NCBI RefSeq assembly: GCF_021190955.1 | Contig: NZ_JAIOAO010000009.1 | Coordinates: 1 to 64,000, forward strand | Direction of reading: 5' to 3' | Source: Parachryseolinea silvisoli | GTDB lineage: Bacteria > Bacteroidota > Bacteroidia > Cytophagales > Cyclobacteriaceae | Length of the DNA stretch: 64,000 nt | Shown here: positions 8,725 to 17,897 of the stretch, piece after piece | Position numbering within the stretch: position 1 is the stretch's first letter | How the letters are laid out: every line of letters begins with the position of its first letter | Position numbers and translations under genes: made by a program | Notes under the pieces: generated by a model | Seen by the model: only the letters and a program-made list of their open reading frames with translations | Told to the model about the DNA's origin: nothing | Databases searched by the model: none

Positions 8725-9336
8725 ATGAATTACTTCGTTACGGCGATTGATACCGACAGTGGCAAAACGTTGGTTTCGACCATCCTGTGTGAGGCCTTGC
8801 AGGCCGATTACTGGAAGCCCGTACAGGCAGGGCATCCTCGTGATACCGAGGTTGTCGCGAAGTTGCTGGATCCTCAGCATCACGTATTCTTTCCCGAAGG
8901 CTACCTGTTACAGACACCGGCCTCGCCCCATGCTGCGGCGCGCATCGACGGCATCACCATCGATCTGCAAACTTTAACACCTCCTGCTACGAAGCGTGAC
9001 CTTGTCATCGAAGGTGCAGGTGGTTGCCTCGTGCCACTGAACGATCACGACTTTGTGATTGATCTCGTCGCGCAGTTTCATGCGCAAGTCGTGCTGGTGG
9101 CAGACCTCTACCTTGGCAGCATCAATCACACATTGCTGACCGTAGAAGCACTTCGTAAACGCAACCTGCCCATCAAAGGTATTATCTTCAACGGTCCTTC
9201 CAACGCCGAGAGTGAACGGATCATCGAGCTTCACACCGGGCTGCCGGTGTTGCTGCGCCTGCCGCGGCAAGAGCAGGTGACCCGTCAGACGATTATAGAC
9301 TATGCAAAAGAACTACAACAACACTGGCACGCCTGA
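8725..9336 (+). CDS. bioD: Dethiobiotin synthetase (BioD)
   Basis: BioD carboxylates 7,8-diaminopelargonic acid with CO2 and ATP to close the ureido ring of dethiobiotin. The 203-aa protein opens with a BioD P-loop, FVTAIDTDSGKT, in which the first Gly of the motif is Ala. It also has KPVQAG, EGAGGCLVP and FNGP as in BioD proteins. Its last 35 bases overlap bioA in another frame, which suggests translational coupling. It lies between bioF and bioA in the same operon. Confidence 0.93.
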   Translation: MNYFVTAIDTDSGKTLVSTILCEALQADYWKPVQAGHPRDTEVVAKLLDPQHHVFFPEGYLLQTPASPHAAARIDGITIDLQTLTPPATKRDLVIEGAGGCLVPLNDHDFVIDLVAQFHAQVVLVADLYLGSINHTLLTVEALRKRNLPIKGIIFNGPSNAESERIIELHTGLPVLLRLPRQEQVTRQTIIDYAKELQQHWHA

Positions 9337-10621
9337 CGAGCTGCTTGCCTGGGACAAAGAAGTTATCTGGCATCCCTATACACCACTTACCGGCGCCGCG
9401 GAGCCCATCCTGATCACCGGTGGCGAGGGGGTATATTTACACACCGCCGACGGTCGCAAGATTATCGATGCGGTGTCGTCGTGGTGGGTCAACCTTCACG
9501 GGCACAGTAACCCGTACATTGCCCGTGCGCTGGCCGAGCAAGCGACTACGCTCGAACACGTCATCTTCGCGGGCTTCACACATGCACCGGCCATTCGGCT
9601 GGCCAAGAACCTCCTCACGATATTGCCTCCCGGACAGTCGCGGATATTCTATTCCGACAACGGCAGCACGGCAGTCGAGGTGGGCATCAAAATGGCTATT
9701 CAATACTGGCATAACCGCGGCATCACACAGAAGAAGAAAGTGATTGCTATACACGGAGCATACCACGGCGACACCTTTGGCTCTATGTCGGTCAGTGACC
9801 GAAGCATTTTTACGGATCCTTTTAAACCCTATTTATTTGAGACGGTATTCATTGATTTCCCTACGGCCGCCAATGAAACCGAAGTGATCAACCAATTCCG
9901 GGAATACGTGGCTCAGGGAGACGTTGCTGCATTTATATACGAGCCCCTCGTACAAGGAGCTGCCGGCATGCGCATGTATACACCTGCCGTGTTGAATGCC
10001 TTACTCGGAGAAGCTCAGGCACACGACGTGTTGTGTATTGCTGACGAAGTCTTTACCGGCTTTGGCCGCACCGGCAAACTGTTTGCATCCGAGTATTGTG
10101 TGTTTCAACCCGACATTGTGATCGTCTCCAAAGGCATTACGGGTGGAACGATAGCACTTGGCGTTACCAGCTGTACGGACAAGATTGCACAAGCTTTCCA
10201 AACAGAAGATTTCCGAAAGACCTTATTTCACGGTCATTCCTATACCGCTAATCCCATCACATGCGCTGCCGCGAATGCCAGCTTTGATTTGTTGACGGAT
10301 CCGGATTGCCAGCGACGCATAGACCGCATCAGCCGGCAGCAGGAAGCGTTTGCAGCACAGCTGGATAACCATCCGGTCGTGTTGGAGGCCCGATCGTTGG
10401 GTACCATTCTGCGGATAGAGCTACGGACCGAAGAGGGGACGGGATATGAGCATAGTTTGCGCAAGAAAATATTCCCCTATTTTATCGAGCGGAACATTTT
10501 GCTCCGTCCCTTGGGGAATATCTTGTATGTGCTTCCTCCGTACGTGATGACGGAAGAAGCACTACAAACAGTATATACTGCGATAGAAGAATTTATTCAG
10601 ACGCTGCCTACAAAGGCATGA
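9302..10621 (+). CDS. bioA: Adenosylmethionine-8-amino-7-oxononanoate aminotransferase (BioA)
   Basis: BioA transfers the amino group of S-adenosylmethionine to 8-amino-7-oxononanoate to form 7,8-diaminopelargonate. The 439-aa class III aminotransferase has IWHPYTPLTG near residue 22, SSWWVNLHGH, and the PLP lysine K277 in VSKGITGG. The chosen ATG lies inside bioD, because no other Met precedes the conserved WHPYT motif. The 3' end overlaps the convergent gene at 10608 by 14 bases. bioB and the pimeloyl-ACP genes are not in the window. Confidence 0.95.
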   Translation: MQKNYNNTGTPDELLAWDKEVIWHPYTPLTGAAEPILITGGEGVYLHTADGRKIIDAVSSWWVNLHGHSNPYIARALAEQATTLEHVIFAGFTHAPAIRLAKNLLTILPPGQSRIFYSDNGSTAVEVGIKMAIQYWHNRGITQKKKVIAIHGAYHGDTFGSMSVSDRSIFTDPFKPYLFETVFIDFPTAANETEVINQFREYVAQGDVAAFIYEPLVQGAAGMRMYTPAVLNALLGEAQAHDVLCIADEVFTGFGRTGKLFASEYCVFQPDIVIVSKGITGGTIALGVTSCTDKIAQAFQTEDFRKTLFHGHSYTANPITCAAANASFDLLTDPDCQRRIDRISRQQEAFAAQLDNHPVVLEARSLGTILRIELRTEEGTGYEHSLRKKIFPYFIERNILLRPLGNILYVLPPYVMTEEALQTVYTAIEEFIQTLPTKA

Positions 10622-13271
10622 GCGTGAGGCCTTGTCCCAGTGAGTAGTAGGCCTTGGGTTTGTCTCCCGACGCCGGGCGCAACACCAGGGTGCTGCTTTC
10701 CAGGGGCAGGGAGGTAATCAGGTTGCCTTGCAGGTCGTACACAAACGACAGGTCTTGCGACAGGTCGGTCAGGGTAACGTAGCTCCGGCCACCGCCGAAA
10801 TTATAGAAGCGTACCTCTGCCGGATTATTACCAACGAAGTCGCTGCCGACAATTTCTTTCAGGGTTTCGTCAAACACGGTCAGTTGACGAGCCTCCTGGC
10901 GCACCACGAGGTAAGACTTTTCACTCAGGTCGCGCACCAGGCTGAAGCGGGCGTCCACCGCCGTTTTGATCAACGACTCACGGCTCTGCACCTTACCGCT
11001 CATGTCAAACTTGATGCGGAAGCCGTCGCGTGATACAATAACAAAATAGGTTGTTGCCAAGCTATTGCCTACTTCCAGCGCGTAGTCGCCTACCGGGCGC
11101 GCATCGAGGTCGACTGGGAAGCCGGGTAGGTTTTCGCCCCGACGGTTCATCAGGTATGCGATACCATCCTTCCGGATTGCGACAATATAATCTTTACCGC
11201 GTATGCGATGGTGCTGCGGCGCGGTAGACAGGCTGCTCTCTACATTCTTGGGCTTCCATCCATCGAGGTTGCTGCCGTCTTTATCGTACATCCACAACTT
11301 GCCAGATTTGCCGGCCACCAGGAAACGGTATTTCTTACTGTGGTCATAGTCAATCACGGATGTGAACTCAATATCCTTTTCGCCGATGGCCACCGGGAAA
11401 GGCTTCACATAATTGCCCAGCCGGTCAACAACGTGCAGTTGCCCCGGCGTGGCAAAAAAGAATTGCAGCTTATTGTTCTTATAAAAATCCACCTGCGTTA
11501 CATCGCCGGCAATGAACTGGTCTAGGTCGATCTTCCAAAGCGCCTTTCCGTCGGCTGACACGAGGCTCAGTGCACGCGAAGAATCCTGCACAAGTACTTC
11601 TTCCTCTTTGGTATTGTGATTCCGTACGACAAAGATTTTGTGAATGCCTTGCTGGAACGATGTGATGGTTTTGTCCGTGCGATCAGCTTTGGCGGCAGCC
11701 GAAGTTTTCGGTTTACCGTATGTCCACGTAATGTTGGTATAATAGCTGTTATTCAGGTGGCTCATTTGTACGGCACCCATACCGATGCTTTCCAGCGAGG
11801 CCTGGTTCTCTTGTACAAACTTTTGCCAGCGCGGGTGCAGTACATCGGACAGGATGTTCCACACCAGAGGAGTGTTGACATACAGGTTTACGTTGGACTC
11901 CAGCAGTGTCCCTTCCAGGAATTTGTTCTGTGCCACGGACTTGCCCCACGTTTCCTCCTTGTCGATGTCGTCCAGGAATTGTTTGAGGTCGTCTACGTTC
12001 TCGCTCAGGATAATGGTATTGCCCACAGCGGTATAGAAGCTGGTCTTCAATCCGGTCACGAGTGGCCAGAAAAGTTTCTCGGGAAAGGACGGCACAGGCA
12101 TCTCGCGAATCTCGTAATCCGAGAAGCGCTCGAAGAAGATCGTATCCATGCTGGTCTTCTGGGCAATGGTGTTAAAGGCCGAGATCCAGGGCTTGGGGTC
12201 TTTGGTTTCGATCAGGACGATCTTCGACAGGCTGCGGTCTTTCGATTCGAGAAAACACACGCCTACCTCTTTGCCCAGGTGCTGGTATAGTTGGCCGAGC
12301 GAAAGCCCTGCCGCGGTATTCACCTGTTTGATGGAATCCTGCAGTCCCGGGTTCTTGCTCTGGGCGTACATCTTCAACGCTTCGCCCATGCGCACGCCGT
12401 CGCTGATGCCAAAGCTGGAGACCATCACCGAACGGTTAGAAACAAAGTTCTTGAGGTTGAACGGCACGGGCACCTGGTTGTTGAACACCGACAGAATATA
12501 GCCCTGGCTGGCGCTGTCGAGGCTGAAGCCGTTCAGGGTAAAGCTTTGCTCGTCGGTCTTGATGTCGAGCAGCGAGGCCTGGCCGATTTGATTGACGATC
12601 GAGGGACTGCCCGCAGCGAACGAGTTGAGCCATACGCCAAAGTTCCGGATGTTGATGAAGAGATTGCCCGCGTCGTTCTTCGAACGGGGCATCTGGTAAA
12701 GAGAGGCGATCTTGCTGCGAAGGGTGGTGTTGCCGGCGGTATAGGCGCGGATCACATCTTCCAGGAGGAATGGCGTAAAGCTGCCGATCCAGACGTCGTC
12801 AATTTGCGTCCACGAGAAGGTCTGCTGCCTGGAGGTGATCTCGTGTATCTGTATCCCGTTGAACTCGCGGTGCTCTTTGGTGAGCTTGTCCCATGCGTCG
12901 AGCATGGCATTCTTACTCTTCAGCTGATTGAGTGGTACATAAAAAACAAAGTCGAAGTCGTCCTTGCGGGTTTGGTGGGCGGAGATCAACTGGCCGCGGG
13001 GCTGGGTTTCGATAAAGTCAAACAGTGTGCGCAGCGAGTCTGTGGGCTTGCCATAGAAAGCCGCTTCGCGAAAGACCGACCACAACGATGTCTCCTGCAT
13101 TTTGCGTACGCAGTCGGGACAGTCGTTGGTCTCATACACAAAGATGGTAGCCTCGGGCACGAGCGCCCACGGTGTTATTGTTCGTTTGACAAGAAACCTG
13201 TCGTATAGGTAGTACCCTCCGACAAGAACCACCACAAGGCCGATGGTGATAAGCAAAGGAAGTCTCTTCAC
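10608..13271 (-). CDS. Membrane-anchored protein of unknown function with C-terminal beta-propeller-like half
   Basis: This 887-aa protein has an N-terminal membrane anchor (about 6-25) and then a large extracytoplasmic part. The first half (about 35-530) resembles DUF3352-type proteins in general character, with a CPDC motif near residue 54, but I cannot name the family with certainty. The second half (about 545-887) has repeated short beta motifs such as GKLWMYDKDGS and GIAYLMNRRGE, which look like propeller blades. It converges on bioA with a 14-base overlap and no terminator between them. Confidence 0.8.
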   Translation of the reverse strand: MKRLPLLITIGLVVVLVGGYYLYDRFLVKRTITPWALVPEATIFVYETNDCPDCVRKMQETSLWSVFREAAFYGKPTDSLRTLFDFIETQPRGQLISAHQTRKDDFDFVFYVPLNQLKSKNAMLDAWDKLTKEHREFNGIQIHEITSRQQTFSWTQIDDVWIGSFTPFLLEDVIRAYTAGNTTLRSKIASLYQMPRSKNDAGNLFINIRNFGVWLNSFAAGSPSIVNQIGQASLLDIKTDEQSFTLNGFSLDSASQGYILSVFNNQVPVPFNLKNFVSNRSVMVSSFGISDGVRMGEALKMYAQSKNPGLQDSIKQVNTAAGLSLGQLYQHLGKEVGVCFLESKDRSLSKIVLIETKDPKPWISAFNTIAQKTSMDTIFFERFSDYEIREMPVPSFPEKLFWPLVTGLKTSFYTAVGNTIILSENVDDLKQFLDDIDKEETWGKSVAQNKFLEGTLLESNVNLYVNTPLVWNILSDVLHPRWQKFVQENQASLESIGMGAVQMSHLNNSYYTNITWTYGKPKTSAAAKADRTDKTITSFQQGIHKIFVVRNHNTKEEEVLVQDSSRALSLVSADGKALWKIDLDQFIAGDVTQVDFYKNNKLQFFFATPGQLHVVDRLGNYVKPFPVAIGEKDIEFTSVIDYDHSKKYRFLVAGKSGKLWMYDKDGSNLDGWKPKNVESSLSTAPQHHRIRGKDYIVAIRKDGIAYLMNRRGENLPGFPVDLDARPVGDYALEVGNSLATTYFVIVSRDGFRIKFDMSGKVQSRESLIKTAVDARFSLVRDLSEKSYLVVRQEARQLTVFDETLKEIVGSDFVGNNPAEVRFYNFGGGRSYVTLTDLSQDLSFVYDLQGNLITSLPLESSTLVLRPASGDKPKAYYSLGQGLTLMPL

Positions 13272-13322
13272 GCGTAGCGGACTTAGTTTATAATATGGGC
13301 AAGATAGTAAAAAATACGGCCC

Positions 13323-14468
13323 TTATACTTGCGCCAGTGCCTGGTCGAGGTCGGCGATCAGGTCTTCGACATCTTCCACACCAATGCTCAGACGGATCAA
13401 CGAGTCCACCAGGCCGCTCTTGAGGCGTTCGGCCGGGGGAATGCTGGCGTGTGTCATCGACGCCGGGTGGTTGATCAGCGACTCAACACCCCCAAGTGAC
13501 TCGGCCAGTGAAAAGAGCTGGACGCTTTCCATCAGCTTGATGGCCTTGTCCAGGCTGTCGTCTTTCAGGGTAAACGAGAGCATGCCGCCAAAGTCACGCA
13601 TTTGTTTTTTGGCAATGGCATGATTGGGGTGGTCGGTAAATCCCGGCCAGTATATCTTTCCAATCTTGGGGTGGGCCTTCAGGTATTCGGCAATCTTACG
13701 GCCATTCAGACAGTGGCGCTCCATGCGCAGGTGCAGGGTCTTGATACCGCGCAGCACGAGGAACGAGTCTTGCGGGCCGGGCACCGCGCCGCAGGAGTTC
13801 ATGAGGAAGAATAGCTCCTGGTAAAGTTTTTCGTCGTTCATTACCAGGGCGCCCATGACCACGTCGGAGTGGCCGCTGAGGTATTTGGTCACCGAGTGCA
13901 TGACGATGTCAGCGCCCAGGTCAAGCGGATTCTGCAGGTAAGGAGAAGCAAAGGTGTTGTCGACGGCAACGATCAGCTTATGCTCCCGCGCGATGGCGAC
14001 ACATGCTGCGATGTCGACGATGTTCATCAGCGGGTTGGTCGGGGTCTCTACCCAAAGCAGCCGCGTACGGTCGTTGATTACCGACCGGATGTTGTCGGCC
14101 TGGGTCAGGTCGATGAAATGGAACTTGATGCCGTACTTTTCAAAGACCCGTTTGAACATGCGGTACGAACCGCCATACAGGTCGTTGCTGGTAATCACTT
14201 CGTCACCGGGATTCAGCAATTTGATCACGGCGTCGGTAGCGCCCATGCCCGAAGAAAAGCAGATGCCATACTTACCGTTCTCCAACGCGGCGATGCTTTC
14301 CTGCAGCGCGTTGCGTGTAGGGTTGGTGCCACGCGCATAGGCAAAGCCTTTGTGTTTGGCAGGCGACTCCTGTACGTATGTGGATGTCTGGTAAATGGGG
14401 GTCATGATCGCCCCGGTAGATGGGTCCGGCGTCACACCGGCGTGTACAGCTTTCGTTCCGAATTTCAT
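13323..14468 (-). CDS. Cystathionine gamma-synthase / trans-sulfuration PLP enzyme
   Basis: The 381-aa protein belongs to the Cys/Met metabolism PLP family. It begins with [20 protein letters not shown], contains SSGMGATDA and ETPTNP, and has the PLP lysine K195 in [11 protein letters not shown]. Members act as cystathionine gamma-synthase, gamma-lyase or beta-lyase, and sequence alone does not separate these cleanly; gamma-synthase is my best guess. It is 51 bases upstream of the start of the 887-aa gene on the same strand, with no strong terminator between. Confidence 0.88.
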   Translation of the reverse strand: MKFGTKAVHAGVTPDPSTGAIMTPIYQTSTYVQESPAKHKGFAYARGTNPTRNALQESIAALENGKYGICFSSGMGATDAVIKLLNPGDEVITSNDLYGGSYRMFKRVFEKYGIKFHFIDLTQADNIRSVINDRTRLLWVETPTNPLMNIVDIAACVAIAREHKLIVAVDNTFASPYLQNPLDLGADIVMHSVTKYLSGHSDVVMGALVMNDEKLYQELFFLMNSCGAVPGPQDSFLVLRGIKTLHLRMERHCLNGRKIAEYLKAHPKIGKIYWPGFTDHPNHAIAKKQMRDFGGMLSFTLKDDSLDKAIKLMESVQLFSLAESLGGVESLINHPASMTHASIPPAERLKSGLVDSLIRLSIGVEDVEDLIADLDQALAQV

Positions 14469-14502
14469 AGGGTAATATTCAGACTTTTAGCCGACAAATG
14501 AA

Positions 14503-14537
14503 ATACCCCGCGCCCACATCCTGTGCAGGCGGGGTAT
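14503..14537 (-). terminator. Terminator after the ParA partner gene
   Basis: A 9-bp perfect stem ATACCCCGC / GCGGGGTAT lies between the end of the small gene at 14553 and the trans-sulfuration gene. On the minus strand it is followed by TTCATTTG, so the T tract is weak. Confidence 0.5.
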
Positions 14538-14552
14538 GCTGATGCGGTAGGA

Positions 14553-14975
14553 TTATTTATTGCGCCAGTAGGTGCGGATCGTTTCCTTCCACTGGTCACC
14601 GCCCTTGAGGTAGAGCACGGTGTTGATGAGCATCTTGTCTTCGGGCAGTGTCTCGCCGGCGGTTTCTGCCGCGCGCAGAATGATGTCGTAGAGCTTCCGG
14701 CGGAAGGCCGGGCCGCCTTCCCGACGGTAAAGTGTTTGCAACGCCTGGTCAATACCGTCCGTTGTGACCTCCTGAACCACAGACTGGGCCTGGGGGGCGG
14801 CGGCTACGGGGACTGGTGGAGCAATGGGAGCTTCGGCAACAACCGGTGCGGGGGGCACGGGCGCCGGCGCCTCGGCGGGGAGCTGACCACTCAGGGGGCT
14901 CGGAGTCACCAGAGTGGCGGCTTGTTGCTTCAGGAATTCGTCAAGATCTTTGAGTGTATTCTTCTTCTTGCTCAT
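14553..14975 (-). CDS. Small Pro/Ala-rich protein, probable ParA partner
   Basis: The 140-aa product has three parts: a charged N-terminal helix (MSKKKNTLKDLDEFLKQQ), a low-complexity Pro/Ala/Val linker (about 25-75), and a C-terminal helical region ending KETIRTYWRNK. I do not recognise a family. Its ATG overlaps the parA stop codon as ATGA, so the two are translationally coupled and probably work together. It has no visible ParB HTH or nuclease motif. The basic N-terminus could be the segment that stimulates the ParA ATPase, as in other ParA partners; that is inference. Confidence 0.75.
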   Translation of the reverse strand: MSKKKNTLKDLDEFLKQQAATLVTPSPLSGQLPAEAPAPVPPAPVVAEAPIAPPVPVAAAPQAQSVVQEVTTDGIDQALQTLYRREGGPAFRRKLYDIILRAAETAGETLPEDKMLINTVLYLKGGDQWKETIRTYWRNK

Positions 14976-15595
14976 GCGAGATAATTAAGAATGGCTTGCG
15001 CCACAGGCTGATACTCTTTCTCCGCGTCGACCGTACTGAAATTTACGAAAAGATTTTTCTGCGGTACGACCACGGGCAGGATGATGGCATCCAGTTTTTT
15101 GAGGTTATCCCGTACGGTAAAAATATTGGTCGAGCTGTGAATACGGTTGGGCAGGATAATGATCTTCAGCCCGCTGTTCAACTCGCGGGCGGGGGCCAGG
15201 TCGGTGACGGTTTGATACGTTACCAGCAGGTCGTTTTGCGTCAGGCTGGTGGGCACGACCACGGCGTTGCTGACAAGACAAAGTTTCTTGATACCTTCAT
15301 CGGTGGTTTTACCGGCGCTGTCTACAATGATATAGTCGAACTTCTTGCTGTCTTTCAGCTTTTCCAGCTCTTCGGCCACCTGGTGATCTTCCGACCCCAG
15401 GATCTCGAACATTGTTTTACCTTCCTTGGCCCGGAACATTTCCATTTTGCGCAGGGTGTTCAGGGTATAGTTGGTATCGGTTTCCACCAGCAGCACCTTT
15501 TTGCCAAGTTGGTGAAGGGTGGTGGCCAGGTGAATGGCATTGGTAGTCTTGCCCGTACCGCCCTTCCGGCTGATGAATGAGATAATTTTGGACAT
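14972..15595 (-). CDS. ParA/MinD-family ATPase
   Basis: The 207-aa protein has the deviant Walker A motif KGGTGKTT near residue 11, with the signature lysine before the P-loop, a switch region IIVDSAGKT and VPTSLTQNDL, as in short chromosomal ParA-like proteins. Such ATPases position plasmids, chromosomes or protein cargo by cycling on DNA or membrane. There is no ParB gene or obvious centromere repeat nearby. The length is that of ParA proteins without an N-terminal HTH domain, so it should not autoregulate by itself. The coupled downstream gene is its likely partner. Confidence 0.88.
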   Translation of the reverse strand: MSKIISFISRKGGTGKTTNAIHLATTLHQLGKKVLLVETDTNYTLNTLRKMEMFRAKEGKTMFEILGSEDHQVAEELEKLKDSKKFDYIIVDSAGKTTDEGIKKLCLVSNAVVVPTSLTQNDLLVTYQTVTDLAPARELNSGLKIIILPNRIHSSTNIFTVRDNLKKLDAIILPVVVPQKNLFVNFSTVDAEKEYQPVAQAILNYLA

Positions 15596-15609
15596 GCCTA
15601 AAAGTAAGA

Positions 15610-15640
15610 AACCCGGGTGATTTCAAAAACCTCCCGGGTC
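15610..15640 (-). terminator. Hairpin between the E2 gene and parA
   Basis: A 7-bp stem ACCCGGG / CCCGGGT lies 20 bases after the stop of the E2 gene on the minus strand and just before the parA start. It is followed on that strand by TTTCTTA, so it may be a modest terminator. Confidence 0.45.
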
Positions 15641-15659
15641 TAATTAAGCTATCCGTGTA

Positions 15660-16973
15660 TTAAATACTGCGGTTTATGTCAAATTTCTCGAGGTAGTCGG
15701 CTACCCGGCGTACCATCATACCACCGAGGGCGCCATCGACTACACGGTGGTCGTATGAGTGGGAGAGGAACATCTTGTGACGAATCGCAATCACGTCACC
15801 TGATGGCAGCTCCAGCACGGCAGGTTTCTTTACGATTGCGCCCAGGGCAATGATACCGACCTGCGGTTGCACGAGGATGGGTGTGCCCATGACATTTCCA
15901 AAGGAGCCAACGTTGGAGATAGTAAAGGTACCACCCGACAGTTCATCGGGTTTGAGTTTACCGTCGCGTGCGCGGCGTGCCAGGTCGTTTACGATCTTGG
16001 TCAGGCCACCCAGGCTGAACTGGTCAGCGTTTTTGATAACGGGTACGATCAGGTTGCCGCTGGGCAGGGCCACGGCCATTCCGATGTTGATATCTTTCTT
16101 CTTGATGATGCGGTCGCCGTCTACCTGTATGTTGATCATGGGGTAGTCTTTGATTGCCAGCACTACCGCTTCAATAAAGATCGGCGTGAATGTCAATACG
16201 TCGCCTTCGCGCTTCTGGAAATCGCTCTTCACTTTGCCGCGCCATTGTACCACGTTGGTTACGTCGGCTTCGACGAAGGAGGTTACGTGCGGCGCAATGC
16301 GTTTGGAGTCCACCATACGCTCGGCAATCATCTTGCGCATGCGGTCCATCTCGATGATCTCGTCGCCGGCGCTGATAGAGGCCTGTACTTTCGGGGTGGG
16401 TGTGCTGCTGGTCGGCACGGCATGTTTTACTGGCTGTACTGCAGTACCACCTACTTTGCGGGTTTGTACATATTCCAGCACATCTTTTTTGGTCACGCGT
16501 CCTTCGTTGCCGCTGCCGGAGATTGTTTCGAGCTCGGCCACGGTGATGTTCTCTTCGCGGGCGATGTTTTTCACCAGCGGTGAGTAGAAGCGTGTGCTGT
16601 CTTTAAAGCTCAACGCTTGCGGTGCCCCGTTGCTATGTGCCACAGCGGCTTCCTGCAGGGAATGCTCGGTTGCACCGTTCGATTTAGCCGGTGCGCTGGT
16701 GGCCGGTTGCGGTGCAGCAGCACCCGCCGCTACGTCGGTGGTTATGATAGCAATGGGAACGCCGACCTTTACGATCTCGCCTTCCTTCGCCAGAATTTCC
16801 GTTAATATACCGGCGTGGGTAGAAGGTACTTCGGTGTCGACCTTGTCGGTCGCAACTTCGAGCACCGCTTCGTCTTGCTCGATCTTGTCGCCTGGCTTCT
16901 TGATCCAGTTCAGGATCGTCGCCTCGAATATACTTTCACCCATCTTGGGCATGATAAGTTGAACCTGCGCCAT
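15660..16973 (-). CDS. 2-oxo acid dehydrogenase E2 component (dihydrolipoyl acyltransferase)
   Basis: The 437-aa protein has one lipoyl domain (about 1-80, lipoylated lysine K44 in ATDKVDTE), an Ala/Pro linker, an E3-binding domain (about 130-168, SPLVKNIAREENI and GRVTKKDVLEYV) and the catalytic acyltransferase core with SYDHRVVDGA near the C-terminus. It transfers acyl groups from the E1 component to CoA. Substrate type (pyruvate, 2-oxoglutarate or branched chain) cannot be decided here, since no E1 or E3 gene is next to it; a branched-chain or generic complex is plausible. Confidence 0.93.
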   Translation of the reverse strand: MAQVQLIMPKMGESIFEATILNWIKKPGDKIEQDEAVLEVATDKVDTEVPSTHAGILTEILAKEGEIVKVGVPIAIITTDVAAGAAAPQPATSAPAKSNGATEHSLQEAAVAHSNGAPQALSFKDSTRFYSPLVKNIAREENITVAELETISGSGNEGRVTKKDVLEYVQTRKVGGTAVQPVKHAVPTSSTPTPKVQASISAGDEIIEMDRMRKMIAERMVDSKRIAPHVTSFVEADVTNVVQWRGKVKSDFQKREGDVLTFTPIFIEAVVLAIKDYPMINIQVDGDRIIKKKDINIGMAVALPSGNLIVPVIKNADQFSLGGLTKIVNDLARRARDGKLKPDELSGGTFTISNVGSFGNVMGTPILVQPQVGIIALGAIVKKPAVLELPSGDVIAIRHKMFLSHSYDHRVVDGALGGMMVRRVADYLEKFDINRSI

Positions 16974-17154
16974 GTTTCAATCGATTTTGGAAGGGCAAGT
17001 TACTATTTTTTCGTCTGGATAAACCTGTTTTTATATTTCAAACGTTTCTTTGGCGACGGTATCTTTTTGACGAATAATACCTTGTGGCTCCCGCCCAAAT
17101 AAAAAAAATGTACCTGTAGACCAGTCGCCCCATGGAAATTAGTAACATTGAAGT

Positions 17155-17880
17155 ATGAAAAGAGGTCTTGTCTTTTTAGTCTGGGCGTATGCAGCCGCAT
17201 GTTTGTTCGCCTGCTCGTCCGATGATGAAGAGCCCAATGACCCCGATGCACTCACACCACACGAACAAGAGGTTGTCCGCTATTTTACCGAGGTGGCCCT
17301 CGGCGGTGAGTTTGATAATGAGCCTCCTGTAACACGCAAGTGGTTGCGGGAAATGAAGGTCTACGTCGGCGGTACACCGGATCTGGTGTTGCGAAGCGAG
17401 CTCGACGATGTGATTAGCGAGATCAACGACCTGGTGCACGATGGCTTTCAGATTACCACCACGACCGACTCCGCAAGCTCCAATGCCTATATATTCTTTG
17501 GCGCGCCCGATGTCTTCGAGGCCTGGTATCCGCCCGCGGCACAGTATATCGATGACAACTGGGGATTGTTCTTTAGTTTTCCCGACAACAGCACAAACGA
17601 GCTATACCGTGCCGTGATGTTTGTAGACATGGTGCGCAACGCTGATAAGAAAGCACAGCGCCATATACTGCGCGAAGAGCTGACGCAATCACTGGGGTTG
17701 GCGCGCGACGCTGACCGATACGACGATAGTATCTTTCAACAGGCGTGGACGACCGTTACGGAATATGCCCCCATTGACCGCGAGCTGATCTGGTTGTTAT
17801 ACGATCCCGCCATCGCACCGGGTCTCGACTCGGCTACGGTCACTCCGTTGCTGCAGCAACTGCTCAAAGAAAAAGTGTAA
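17155..17880 (+). CDS. Lipoprotein, DUF2927-like
   Basis: The 241-aa product has a lipoprotein signal with CLFAC (Cys20) followed by SSDDEEP. The C-terminal part contains RHILREELTQSLGLARDADRY, which resembles the REEL-QxLGL segment of DUF2927, a family related to secreted metallopeptidases. The expected HExxH is not present in intact form, so activity is doubtful. The gene converges on cinA with 17 bases between the stops. Confidence 0.72.
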   Translation: MKRGLVFLVWAYAAACLFACSSDDEEPNDPDALTPHEQEVVRYFTEVALGGEFDNEPPVTRKWLREMKVYVGGTPDLVLRSELDDVISEINDLVHDGFQITTTTDSASSNAYIFFGAPDVFEAWYPPAAQYIDDNWGLFFSFPDNSTNELYRAVMFVDMVRNADKKAQRHILREELTQSLGLARDADRYDDSIFQQAWTTVTEYAPIDRELIWLLYDPAIAPGLDSATVTPLLQQLLKEKV

Positions 17881-17897
17881 TACTGGTAGTGTTGCCG

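Noticed and set aside
14553-15595. Interpretation of the ParA pair as a plasmid partition cassette
   Set aside because: No ParB, replication gene or centromere repeats are present and the flanking genes are chromosomal housekeeping genes.
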